A DNA stretch of 27,158 nucleotides from positions 1 through 27,158 of the forward strand of contig JADFHR010000003.1 of NCBI GenBank assembly GCA_022567015.1, read 5' to 3'. Position numbers and translations under genes: made by a program. This document shows, piece after piece, positions 1 through 6,943 of the stretch (positions are counted from its first letter, which is position 1; the number at the start of each line of letters is the position of its first letter). Origin of the DNA: Pseudomonadota bacterium. Its GTDB lineage: Bacteria > Pseudomonadota > Alphaproteobacteria > Rhodospirillales > 2-02-FULL-58-16. The notes under the pieces are model-generated. The model was not told the origin of the DNA. It searched no databases and saw only the letters and a list, made by a program, of their open reading frames with translations.

Positions 1-46
1 AAGCGGCCGGCACACCGATGGCATCCCTGCGGATACCCCCAGTGTT

Positions 47-91
47 TTACGTCCGAAACGACCGGGCAAGACAAGATATAGCACCATCGCG
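47..91 (+). promoter_or_regulatory. Promoter-like element, copy 1
   Basis: This 45-nt block matches 238-282 at all but five positions, and its first 22 positions are identical. It ends with ATATAGCAC, which resembles the TATAG core of promoters used by single-subunit phage RNA polymerases, and also a weak sigma70 -10 box. The strand is assumed from the direction of the downstream genes. A protein-binding operator is an alternative. Confidence 0.4.
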
Positions 92-237
92 TAAAAAGTG
101 CAAAGTGGGCGGACGCGCGGAACCCACCCCCGTGTCAGGGCGGACCAAGAAAAAACCTGCCGTTCTTCAATATGTGGATCGAGAGAAAATGAGGCGCCCG
201 GTACACCGATGCCCATCCATGAGGATGTCCTCAGTGA

Positions 238-282
238 TTACGTCCGAAACGACCGGGCACGAAAGAATATAGCACGATCGCG
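238..282 (+). promoter_or_regulatory. Promoter-like element, copy 2
   Basis: Second copy of the 45-nt block, ending 74 nt before the ATG at 357. The conserved ATATAGCAC box and the invariant block upstream of it are shared with 47-91. The hairpin just upstream is better formed here (CATCC-ATGA-GGATG). It would drive the phage genes that start at 357 if it is a promoter. Confidence 0.4.
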
Positions 283-356
283 GCAAAATTGCAAAGCGCG
301 CGGACGCGCGGACCCCATTCGGCCGCCGGGTGCGGCCATGATGAAAGGAAAGGATT

Positions 357-1157
357 ATGAACCCAGACGACGTGAGGGCAGGGGGCCCGGAAGGGAACGA
401 TAGGGCCCATACCGGACCCGGCGACGGGCCCGGTGGTGAGGGCCCGGAACGGGGAGCCGGCCCCTTGCGGGGCGAAGGCGACCCCGCCGGCGACGGCCCG
501 GCGCCCGTGGCCGCGCCGGACGCCGGCGCCATCCCCGACGCCGCCACAACGGAGGCGGTTTTCGCCGACCTGGCGAAAGCGGACCCCGACATCACCGCGG
601 CCCTGAGGCGCCAATGGGGCGCCGATGCGGCGGTGAACCTGGCCTTCGCCCGGGCCGCCGTCGACACCGTCGCGAGCCAGGAGCTCGTCGACTTCCTTGA
701 GGGCGTCGAGCTGGACGGCCAGCCCCTTTCCCATCACCCGGCGATCTGGGAGACCGCGGCCCGCATCGGCCGGATGCTGGCCCGCGATCCCGGCAGGCCC
801 GGGAGCGTCGGGACCGCGCCTTTGCAACCGCGCGGAACGGGGACGAACATGGAACAGGACAGGATCGAGGAGCGCATCGACGAGCTGATGGCGCTCATGC
901 ACAGCGACAAGGCCAAGTACCAGTCCGCGCCGGTTCAGCGGGAGCTCAGGGCGCTTTACGGTTCGCAGCCGCGCGCGCCCGCCGCGGAGGTCGAAAAAAA
1001 GGGGAGCATCGAGGAGCGCATCGACACGCTGATGGCGCTCATGCACAGCGACAATGCCAAGTACCAGTCCGAGCCGGTTCAGCGGGAGCTCAGGGCGCTT
1101 TACGGGCGGCTCTACGGCGACCGGTCCATCGTCGGCAGGGACGGCCAGGTGGTATGA
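357..1157 (+). CDS. Phage protein, possibly scaffold-like, with duplicated helical motif
   Basis: A 266-residue protein with a good ribosome binding site (AAAGGAAAGG) before the ATG. Residues 1-60 are rich in Gly, Pro and acidic residues and probably disordered. Residues ~61-150 look helical (ADPDITAALRRQWG and following). The C-terminal part holds two copies of a motif beginning IEERIDELMALMHSD and ending VQRELRALYG, which resembles the short helical, LY-ending units of some phage head-assembly proteins. An in-frame internal ATG at 849 just before the first copy could give a shorter product. No capsid gene follows, which weakens a scaffold call. No family is recognised with certainty. Confidence 0.65.
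   Translation: MNPDDVRAGGPEGNDRAHTGPGDGPGGEGPERGAGPLRGEGDPAGDGPAPVAAPDAGAIPDAATTEAVFADLAKADPDITAALRRQWGADAAVNLAFARAAVDTVASQELVDFLEGVELDGQPLSHHPAIWETAARIGRMLARDPGRPGSVGTAPLQPRGTGTNMEQDRIEERIDELMALMHSDKAKYQSAPVQRELRALYGSQPRAPAAEVEKKGSIEERIDTLMALMHSDNAKYQSEPVQRELRALYGRLYGDRSIVGRDGQVV
864..1105 (+). repeat. 98-bp direct repeat within a gene, period 144 bp
   Basis: Positions 864-961 and 1008-1105 differ at only four of 98 bases, and the period is exactly 48 codons, so the reading frame is kept. Both copies encode the motif from IEERID to RALYG. The near identity at the DNA level points to a recent duplication. Confidence 0.9.
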
Positions 1158-1185
1158 CCCGCCGGCGCTCTCGGAAGAGGAGGAC

Positions 1186-1509
1186 ATGACGGTGAAGGAC
1201 ACGATGGAAAAACCCCGCACGGCGGTGGTCGACGTGCTGCCCCTGACGGCGGCGGGCAACGGCTTGAACCTGTGGGGACACGTGACGCCCCACGCCCTGG
1301 CCGACGTGCTCGGCCCCGGGTATTTCGACGCCTGCCAGGAGGCGAACGGCGGCGGCCTGTACCGCCATGACCGCATCGTCTGCACGGCCTCGGCCGAAAC
1401 CGGTTCGCCCGAGCACGCGACCCTGGTGGTCGTGGATGCGGAGGGCGCCGGCGGCGTCCGGGTGAAGATCCTGAAAGAGGCGGCGCGGGGGCGCAAAGGC
1501 GCCGGTTAA
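1186..1509 (+). CDS. Small phage protein of unknown function
   Basis: A 107-residue protein. The start at 1186 is chosen because GGAAGAGGAGG sits just upstream; longer in-frame versions would run into the previous gene. No family is recognised. The protein begins MTVKDTMEKP, has a mixed alpha/beta look (AVVDVLPLTAAGNG, TLVVVDAEGAGGVRVKIL) and ends in a basic tail. Its place between the possible scaffold-like gene and the tail fibre suggests a phage structural or accessory role, by context only. Confidence 0.55.
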   Translation: MTVKDTMEKPRTAVVDVLPLTAAGNGLNLWGHVTPHALADVLGPGYFDACQEANGGGLYRHDRIVCTASAETGSPEHATLVVVDAEGAGGVRVKILKEAARGRKGAG

Positions 1510-1608
1510 AGCGCGACGGCGGAACGGAAAGCCCCGGAACCCGCGGGCCCACGCCTGGGCGGCCGGGCGGCGTTGCCGCCACGCCAAACCCTGAACCACG
1601 AGAGCAAC

Positions 1609-1636
1609 CCCGCCTTCGCCAAGAGGCTTCGGCGGG
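1609..1636 (+). promoter_or_regulatory. Hairpin upstream of the tail-fibre gene
   Basis: A six-bp outer stem (CCCGCC/GGCGGG), a symmetrical TTC/TTC internal loop, a three-bp inner stem and an AAGA tetraloop. It ends 42 nt before the tail-fibre ATG. There is no T tract, so it is not a standard intrinsic terminator; it could be an RNA-processing or stability element. Confidence 0.4.
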
Positions 1637-1678
1637 CCAGCCCGCCTGCCAAAGTTGTACGGCGGACAGGAGTAACGG

Positions 1679-3181
1679 ATGACGGTATCTAGCACACAAA
1701 GCCGGAAGGACTATGCCGGCGACGGCGCCACCACCCAATTCACGGTGCCATATTTCTTCATCGAGAACGCGGACGTCGTGGCCACGTTGCGGTCCACCGG
1801 CGGCACCGAGACCACGTGGACGGAGGGCACCGAGTACACGCTGACCGGCGCCGGGAATCCGTCCGGCGGCACGCTCACCGCCGTGTCCACGGGCACCGAT
1901 TACACGCCGCAAAGCGGCGAAACGCTGGTCATCAAGCGCAAGGAGCAGTTCACCCAGCCGTCCGACTTCGCCGTCGCCGGCGCCCTGCCCTCGGAAACCA
2001 TCGAGGAAGGCTATGACCGCGCCGTCATGCTGGCCCAGCAGTTGAGCGAGGACCTGGGACGCACCGCGAGGCTGGCCGAGACCTCGCCGACGACGAGCGT
2101 GCTGGTCATCCCCGAACCCGAGGCCGACAAGGTGCTGGCCTGGAACTCGACCGGCGACAACCTCGCGAATGGTCCGACGGTGGCGCAGATCACCCAGGCC
2201 TCCACCAAGGCCGACCAGGCGGCCGCCAGCGCGACCGCCGCGGCGGCCAGCGCGTCGTCGGCATCGACCAGTGCCTCGAACGCCTCTACGAGCGAGACCA
2301 ATGCGGCAACGTCGGCAACAAACGCCGCCAATTCAGCATCAGACGCCGTGGTCAACGCCGCCGGGTTCCGCTTCAACTTCGATACCAACACGGCGATGGC
2401 CGACCCCGGGACCGGGGACATTCGGTTCAACAACGCGACCCTTGCCAGCGTGACCGCCCTTGCCTTCGATGCGACTTCCGCCGACACCGGCAACCCGGAC
2501 ATCTCTGCCCTCATTCTCACCTGGGATGACAGCACGAACACGGCACTGCGGGGGACCCTCACCTTCCGCAAGATCGGGACGCCCGCCACCTTCGCCGTCT
2601 TCGACATCACCGGTGCCGTGGTGGACAATACCGGCTGGCTCCAGGTAGCTGTCGCCTTCGTGGACAGCAACGGCACGATCTCCGATGCTGACAACCTGAT
2701 CGTCCACTTCTCCCGCACCGGCAACAAGGGTGGGGGCGGCGATGTCGATGGCCCGGCCAGCGCCACGGACACCGCGGTGCCGCGTTTCGACGGCACCACG
2801 GGCAAGCTGCTCCAGGACAGCAACGTGATCGTCGATGACGACGGCAACCTGTCCGGCCACGGGGCCAAGATCAACGCCCAGACCGGCACCACCTACACGC
2901 TGACGGCGTCGGACAACGGCAAGGTGGTGACGCTCGACAACGCCGCCGCCATTACCCTGACCCTCCCGGAGACCTCTACCGAGACCATCGCGCAGGGCTT
3001 CCAGTGCGTACTGATCGCCAAGGGTGCCGGGCAGGTGACGGTGACGAAGGAAGGGTCTGACACCATCCTCAGCAAGGACAGCAAACTCAAGCTGACCGCG
3101 CAGGGCAGCGCGGCAACGGTGATCAAGCTGACTGCCGGGAGCCCGAACGCCTGGTTCCTGGGCGGGGACCTCGCGGCATGA
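1679..3181 (+). CDS. Phage tail fibre protein, T7 gp17-like N-terminus
   Basis: A 500-residue tail fibre. Residues 1-~130 carry the N-terminal T7 tail-fibre domain that anchors fibres to the tail: TVSSTQSRKDYAGDGATTQF, a TLTGAGNPSGG turn, LVIKRKEQFTQPSDF, and a final helix with GYDRAVMLAQQLSEDLGR. Residues ~170-228 are an Ala/Ser/Thr-rich trimeric coiled-coil type shaft. Residues ~229-345 look beta-rich, followed by GNKGGGG and two modules common in fibres (AVPRFDGTTGKLLQDS and GKVVTLDNAAAITLTLPE). The start has AGGAG seven bases upstream. The stop overlaps the next start as ATGA. This family is typical of podovirus-like tails. Confidence 0.9.
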   Translation: MTVSSTQSRKDYAGDGATTQFTVPYFFIENADVVATLRSTGGTETTWTEGTEYTLTGAGNPSGGTLTAVSTGTDYTPQSGETLVIKRKEQFTQPSDFAVAGALPSETIEEGYDRAVMLAQQLSEDLGRTARLAETSPTTSVLVIPEPEADKVLAWNSTGDNLANGPTVAQITQASTKADQAAASATAAAASASSASTSASNASTSETNAATSATNAANSASDAVVNAAGFRFNFDTNTAMADPGTGDIRFNNATLASVTALAFDATSADTGNPDISALILTWDDSTNTALRGTLTFRKIGTPATFAVFDITGAVVDNTGWLQVAVAFVDSNGTISDADNLIVHFSRTGNKGGGGDVDGPASATDTAVPRFDGTTGKLLQDSNVIVDDDGNLSGHGAKINAQTGTTYTLTASDNGKVVTLDNAAAITLTLPETSTETIAQGFQCVLIAKGAGQVTVTKEGSDTILSKDSKLKLTAQGSAATVIKLTAGSPNAWFLGGDLAA

Positions 3182-4269
3182 TGTTCCCCATTATTCATGG
3201 CCTGATAGGCGGGATTTTGCCTGGCAACTACTTCGGCAGCGGAGCCGATGGCGACGTGACGATCCCGGTCGATACGGAGATTTCCGTCACTCAGGACACC
3301 GGCGTTGCCATCAAGCACTACAACACCCTGACGATCAATTCCGGCAAGTCTCTCACCACCAACAACCGCTGCAAGGCGTTCCTCGTCTACGTCAAAGGTG
3401 ACTGCACCATCAACGGCACATTGAAAATGGATGCTCGCGGTGCCAACGCCTCGGCCTCAGAGGATCTCGACCTGAGCCGCTCCGAGAGCGGGGGAGCGGG
3501 CGGCGGCGCGGGGGCCGATGCCCTGTTTGCCGATGAGACCAATCAGCCCAACCAGGACGTCGACGGCGGGACGCACACGAAGTACCTGTCGGCGCAGGCG
3601 GGGGCGTCGGGTGGCGCGGCACAGACCGCAGATGCTGATGGCAATGCCGGCTCGGCTGGCAGTTCCAATAAGACTGGTGGCGGTGGGGGCGGTGGTACTC
3701 CGTCGAGTGGCAGCATCGGAGCGGCAGGAGCCGCAGGCACCGCATTCAGTGGTGGCTCCGGCGGTGGAGGTGGCGCCCAGCCCGGCACTGGTCATGTGGC
3801 GGCAACAGCCGGGGGCGCGAACGGCGATGCCGGTGGAAACGGCGCCAGCGCATCCACCGGCGACCCTGGTGGTGGTGGCGGAGGTGGCGCCGGGAACGCC
3901 GGAGGCGCAGGCGGCGCTGCTGACGGCGGTGGTTCGGTGGGTTCAGCCGGAACCTCGGGGACGGGCGGATCGCTCTGGCTGATCGTCGGTGGTGATCTGA
4001 CGATTGGAGCAAGCGCCGTTATCAGCTCAGACGGGGCAGCAGGCGGCGCGGGCGGAAATGCAGGGGGCGCCTCCAATCCTGGCGCTGGAGGTGGCGGCGC
4101 AGGTGGTGGACGGGTCATTGTTCTCCACAAGGGAACACTCACCAACAACGGTACGCTCCGCGCAAATGGTGGGGCAGCCGGGCCAAAGGGAACCGGGGGA
4201 GACGGGACTGGCCGCGATGGCGGCGCCGGCGGCGCCGGGACCGTGACCGGACCTACACAGGTGGTTTGA
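3178..4269 (+). CDS. Glycine-rich phage adhesin or tail-tip protein
   Basis: A 363-residue protein, overlapping the fibre gene by four bases; a second ATG at 3181 is also possible. Residues ~50-90 form beta strands (TLTINSGKSLTTNN, GDCTINGTLKMDARGA). Residues ~100-355 are very rich in Gly with Ala and Ser, interrupted by two further strand units (LWLIVGGDLTIGASAVISSD and GRVIVLHKGTLTNNGTLRAN). The pattern suggests a beta-solenoid carrying long glycine loops, or polyglycine-II helices as known in some phage receptor-binding adhesins. Position directly after the fibre supports host recognition. No Cys-based or enzymatic motif is seen. Confidence 0.75.
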   Translation: MMFPIIHGLIGGILPGNYFGSGADGDVTIPVDTEISVTQDTGVAIKHYNTLTINSGKSLTTNNRCKAFLVYVKGDCTINGTLKMDARGANASASEDLDLSRSESGGAGGGAGADALFADETNQPNQDVDGGTHTKYLSAQAGASGGAAQTADADGNAGSAGSSNKTGGGGGGGTPSSGSIGAAGAAGTAFSGGSGGGGGAQPGTGHVAATAGGANGDAGGNGASASTGDPGGGGGGGAGNAGGAGGAADGGGSVGSAGTSGTGGSLWLIVGGDLTIGASAVISSDGAAGGAGGNAGGASNPGAGGGGAGGGRVIVLHKGTLTNNGTLRANGGAAGPKGTGGDGTGRDGGAGGAGTVTGPTQVV

Positions 4270-4643
4270 TGATTATTCTTCACAACTCGCTTGACCAGGA
4301 CAGCCGGGATTTCGTCACGGCGCACGGCGCCGGCGCCACTGTCTACGACTGGTACAAGGGTGGCCGAGAGGCTTTCTGGGCCGCCGGTCATACCGACAAG
4401 GTGAGCGCTTTCCCAAGCGTCATCGTGGATATCCCCTCGCACCGCATACCCCCGGAGACGGGGCCGCCGCCAACGCCCGGGCGCCTCGCGCCGCGGCAGC
4501 AAATAGCCCTGCGCAAGCCACGCGACATGGCGGATGTGCAGAAGTTCCTGGACCGGATCAATGTTGGGCTTGCCAAATCCGCCGGCGAAGGAATGCCCGT
4601 CGCGCCACTGACGCTGGGCAACATGAGCGACGTGAAGACATGA
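4269..4643 (+). CDS. Phage protein with possible thioredoxin/ArsC-like N-terminus
   Basis: A 124-residue protein whose ATG shares one base with the previous stop (TGATG). The N-terminus, MIILHNSLDQDSRDFV, resembles the beta-strand-loop-helix of the ArsC/Spx thioredoxin fold (HNPxCxxSR), but Asp stands where the Cys would be. The following strand and PSVIVDIP fit the fold, with Pro in a plausible cis-Pro place. The C-terminal half is Pro-rich, then helical (ADVQKFLDRINVGLAK). The function is unknown; it may be a structural or chaperone-type protein. The fold call is by eye. Confidence 0.6.
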   Translation: MIILHNSLDQDSRDFVTAHGAGATVYDWYKGGREAFWAAGHTDKVSAFPSVIVDIPSHRIPPETGPPPTPGRLAPRQQIALRKPRDMADVQKFLDRINVGLAKSAGEGMPVAPLTLGNMSDVKT

Positions 4644-4870
4644 ACGGCGACCTTCAGCGGCTGGCCCAGGAGGTGGGAGAGCTTAAGGGCCGGCTGGGTG
4701 CCGTTGAAGAAGCGACGCGCGACCAGCATGGTGACATCAAGATAATTTTGAAAACATTGAACGAAGCCCGGGGAGGCTGGAAGACGCTCCTGCTGATTGC
4801 TGGACTATCGACGGCATTCGGCGCATTGGGGGCAAAGCTCATCGCATTAATGGGAGTGCTGCCGAGATGA
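4640..4870 (+). CDS. Holin-like small membrane protein
   Basis: A 76-residue protein that starts at an ATGA overlap with the previous gene. Residues 1-43 form an amphipathic, probably coiled-coil segment (LAQEVGELKGRLGAVEEAT). Residues ~46-72 are a single membrane helix (WKTLLLIAGLSTAFGALGAK onward), followed by a short LPR tail. A soluble helix followed by one C-terminal membrane segment is the layout of XhlA-type phage holin or lysis proteins. The neighbours, an exported protein and an endolysin-like enzyme, fit a lysis cassette. An anchor or spanin part is the alternative. Confidence 0.65.
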   Translation: MNGDLQRLAQEVGELKGRLGAVEEATRDQHGDIKIILKTLNEARGGWKTLLLIAGLSTAFGALGAKLIALMGVLPR

Positions 4871-5297
4871 AGAGACCCATCATCCCTTTTTGACCCTGCC
4901 CGCCTTAGCTTTAGCGATGGCGGGTTTTTTGTGGCCGCTTGATGCCAGGGCCAACGTGTGCCGGGACCAGTTCGGACAGCCGGCGCCGTGGTTCGAATGG
5001 AGCGCGTGGCTGGAACACCTCGAACGCAAAAACGGGGATGCGCTTCAGCGCCGCACCATGAGCGCGGAAGAACGCACGAGGTTCCTCCGCGCCTACAACA
5101 ACACGCCGCCGGTGACCGACAGGAACCCCGAGCGCATCGAGATGTTCTCGCGGCCCGATCACCCGGCCGTGGTCGTGGTCTTCGTCGAGGACGGCTGCGT
5201 GACGCTGACCGCGCTGTTGCCCCGGGCGCTGGTGGAGAGTGTCATCTCCTCGGGTGGCAAACGGCGCTCCCTACGCCCCGCGGAGCGCGAGGCGTGA
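4867..5297 (+). CDS. Exported lysis-cassette protein, frame broken in the signal peptide
   Basis: Two frames together make one sensible protein. The ATG at 4867 overlaps the holin-like gene's stop (ATGA, GGGAG ten bases upstream) and reads MKRPIIPF before a TGA at 4891-4893. Shifting back one base at the CCCTTTTT run continues as LTLPALALAMAGFLWPLDARA and then NVCRDQFG, a complete Sec signal peptide with an AxA-like cleavage site. The body to 5297 has two Cys and helical segments; no family is recognised. Without the shift the only starts are TTG at 4890 or ATG at 4917, which lack a basic N-terminus and break the overlap chain. Causes could be a real mutation, a homopolymer sequencing error, or programmed frameshifting. 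Confidence 0.6.
4899..4930 (+). terminator. Intrinsic-terminator-like hairpin inside the signal-peptide region
   Basis: The stem is CCCGCC (4899-4904) with GGCGGG (4919-4924), inner GC pairs around a TTTA loop, and a run of six T at 4925-4930. It begins eight bases after the slippery-looking CCCTTTT stretch and lies within the coding region of the split gene. It could stop transcription after the holin-like gene, act as a frameshift-stimulating stem, or be a coincidence of coding sequence. Confidence 0.45.
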
Positions 5298-5782
5298 TCC
5301 CCCCTGAAGAGTTCCTGAGGCACGTCATACGCCCGGTGCTCAGCCGTCTAGCCGGCTTCGATAGTCGACTCGGCGGTGCGGCGTCCGAACAACTGATGCT
5401 CGGCACGGCACTCGCGGAAAGCCGCTTGGGCGCGCTCGAGCAGAGAGGCGGGCCGGCCCTTAGCATGTTCCAGATCGAGCCCGCCACGTTCACCGATATC
5501 TACGGCCGCTACCTGCGCTCGCGGCCCGGGCTGCTTGCGGCCGTGCGGACCTTCAGGCTCCCGGGGCTCAGGCCGCTTGAACAACTGGCCGGCAACCAGC
5601 ACCTGGCCTGCGCCATCGCCCGGGTGAAGTACTGGATGAATCCCCGCCCGCTGCCGGCACCAGGCGACATCGACGCCTTAGGCGCCTACTGGAAGGCCGC
5701 GTACAACACGTCCAGGGGTGCCGGCAAGGCATCCCGGTGGGCGCACCTTTATCGCAAGTACGTGAGAGAAGGAGTGTTGTGA
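5294..5782 (+). CDS. Phage endolysin, lytic transglycosylase-like
   Basis: A 162-residue protein starting at GTG in a GTGA overlap with the previous stop. The core GTALAESRLG places Glu42 where SLT-type transglycosylases carry their catalytic acid. GGPALSMFQIEPATF and YWKAAYNTSRGAGKA match the substrate-cleft and AYN motifs of the lysozyme-like fold. It has no signal peptide, so release would depend on the holin-like protein. Phage and prophage proteins with the same GGPAL-xFQ-EPAT pattern are common. The enzyme class is inferred from motifs; the role in cell lysis comes from context. Confidence 0.7.
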   Translation: MIPPEEFLRHVIRPVLSRLAGFDSRLGGAASEQLMLGTALAESRLGALEQRGGPALSMFQIEPATFTDIYGRYLRSRPGLLAAVRTFRLPGLRPLEQLAGNQHLACAIARVKYWMNPRPLPAPGDIDALGAYWKAAYNTSRGAGKASRWAHLYRKYVREGVL

Positions 5783-6048
5783 TGAGAGTACGTTTACTGG
5801 CCCCCGTCGCGGGCGCTCTTCTTTTGGCCGGCTGCGGATTCACGCCGCAAGGGGACATGATCCGCGCGGCCGTCAAGACCGGCGGCGCCCAGGTCATGGA
5901 CGAGGGCCTGAACAATGCCGAGTGGTACATCTGCCAAGCGGCGTCGATCGGCGCCGTCAGGCGGCACTACGGCAAACCAGGGCTGTCGGACGCCTACCGG
6001 ACATTATGCGATCAGGTGGGCGTGAGCCTGTTCACCAAAGAGCAATGA
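5782..6048 (+). CDS. Small lipoprotein of the lysis cassette
   Basis: An 88-residue lipoprotein. The ATG shares one base with the endolysin stop, and GAGAAGGAG lies upstream. MRVRLLAPVAGALLLAGC is a clear lipoprotein signal with the lipobox LAGC (Cys18). The mature part is short and helical (AEWYICQAASIGAVRRHYG) with two more Cys. Its place after the endolysin and its size suggest an outer-spanin-like role, but spanin partners are not proven. It overlaps the lipase start by four bases. Confidence 0.7.
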   Translation: MRVRLLAPVAGALLLAGCGFTPQGDMIRAAVKTGGAQVMDEGLNNAEWYICQAASIGAVRRHYGKPGLSDAYRTLCDQVGVSLFTKEQ

Positions 6049-6710
6049 ATCCGTCTAAGCCTGGGCAACGGCGGATGAACATCGCCCACCTCTGCGCGCA
6101 GATTTCGGAGCTTGCTTACGAGGATCAACCTGTATTCGATCATCTTGGATTCAGCCTGATCGAACAGTTTGATCGAAACGGCACCCAGGCGACTCTCGCG
6201 ACCGACGGCCATCTCACCATCCTCGCCTTTCGCGGTACCGAGGAGATCGGCGACTTCCTTGCCGACTTGCGCTACGTGAAGACCGACTTTCCCGGCGGCG
6301 GCCGGGTGCACCGGGGTTTCTACCACGCCTTCATTCAGGTCCGCGATGAGATCGCGGCCGGCCTAGAGAACGTCGCGACGCCGACGATCTTCACTGGCCA
6401 CAGCCTGGGCGCGGCCATGGCCCTCATGGCGGCCGTCATGTGGTCGCCGCAGGAAGTGCACGTTTTCGGATGCCCGAAAACGGGCAACAAGGATTTCGTC
6501 AGGCGGCTGACGCGCCCGGTCAATCGCTACGAGAACTGGCTCGACATCGTAACCTATTTGCCCCCGCCAACCTCTCCCATCCAGGCTGTCCATTCCCTTT
6601 GCCACTGGCGCAAGCCGACGCTGTATGCCCACGCGGGGGTGAGGGTGGGCCTTAGCGGCATCGGCCATTTCATCCGCCGATACACAAAAGCCACCGTGAG
6701 AGTCGGTTAA
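6045..6710 (+). CDS. Class 3 lipase-family alpha/beta hydrolase
   Basis: A 221-residue protein from the ATG at 6045 (ATGA overlap); a second ATG at 6075 is equally possible. ILAFRGTEEIGDFLADL matches the strand-plus-RGT oxyanion region of fungal-type (class 3) lipases. TIFTGHSLGAAMALMAA holds the nucleophile elbow with Ser120 (numbered from 6045). Asp in NWLDIVTYLPP and His in LYAHAG are the likely rest of the triad. There is no signal peptide. It is the last gene of the phage cassette, so it is either a cargo gene or a lysis or membrane-acting enzyme. The substrate is unknown. Confidence 0.8.
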   Translation: MNPSKPGQRRMNIAHLCAQISELAYEDQPVFDHLGFSLIEQFDRNGTQATLATDGHLTILAFRGTEEIGDFLADLRYVKTDFPGGGRVHRGFYHAFIQVRDEIAAGLENVATPTIFTGHSLGAAMALMAAVMWSPQEVHVFGCPKTGNKDFVRRLTRPVNRYENWLDIVTYLPPPTSPIQAVHSLCHWRKPTLYAHAGVRVGLSGIGHFIRRYTKATVRVG

Positions 6711-6747
6711 CTTTCCTCCCGCCCCCACTTCTCCATCGCCTAACTCC

Positions 6748-6884
6748 CGCGCGTTCCGCGCACAATTCCCCTGTTTCCCCCTTCCCCCCGATTTCTCCCA
6801 TTTCCCCCGCGCGTTCCGCGCACATTCCCCCCGTTTCCCCCTTGCCCCCGATTTCTTCCATTTTCCCCGGCGCGTTCCGCGCAC
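6748..6884. repeat. Tandem repeat, period 60-61 bp, three starts
   Basis: A GCGCG-TTC-CGCGC palindrome recurs near 6749, 6809 and 6870, separated by pyrimidine-rich spacers (TTTCCCCC, GATTTCTYCCATTT) that also match between units. Strong strand asymmetry is obvious: C and T on the + strand. The third unit has a one-base insertion and is followed by unique sequence. It lies between the last prophage gene and tRNA-Thr. No coding sense is supported on either strand. Confidence 0.85.
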
Positions 6885-6943
6885 GTTTCCCAACCCGGCA
6901 TGATCCGGCGAATCGCTAATGGCAATGATTTCAAGGAACTTTG

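Larger units (their letters stand above)
1..317 (+). repeat. Two diverged copies of a ~125-nt intergenic module
   Basis: Positions 1-126 and 190-317 align over their whole length with an offset of 191 nt. Each copy holds, in order: a short ACACCGATG stretch, a small hairpin (ATCC-N4-GGAT), CAGTG, an invariant 22-nt block (47-68 and 238-259), an ATATAGCAC box, a TGCAAAG stretch, and a GCGGACGCGCGGA stretch. No ORF looks real here. The region lies just before the first phage-type gene and may continue upstream of the window. A repeated hairpin plus promoter unit is the simplest reading; function is inferred. Confidence 0.7.

Noticed and set aside
231..1496. 421-codon minus-strand open frame opposite the first phage genes
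   Set aside because: High G+C DNA leaves long antisense frames. The + strand genes have ribosome binding sites and sensible proteins; this frame is Arg/Pro/Gly-rich without motifs.
3792..4502. 236-codon minus-strand Pro-rich frame opposite the glycine-rich gene
   Set aside because: Pro/Ala-rich content is the expected antisense of GGN glycine codons.
6670..6861. Repetitive minus-strand protein (GGKGETG ... CAERAG units)
   Set aside because: It arises only because the repeat period of 60 is a multiple of three; other frames repeat equally and there is no conserved start.
6748..6884. Possible CRISPR array
   Set aside because: The spacers repeat along with the palindrome, there are only three units, and no cas gene is present.
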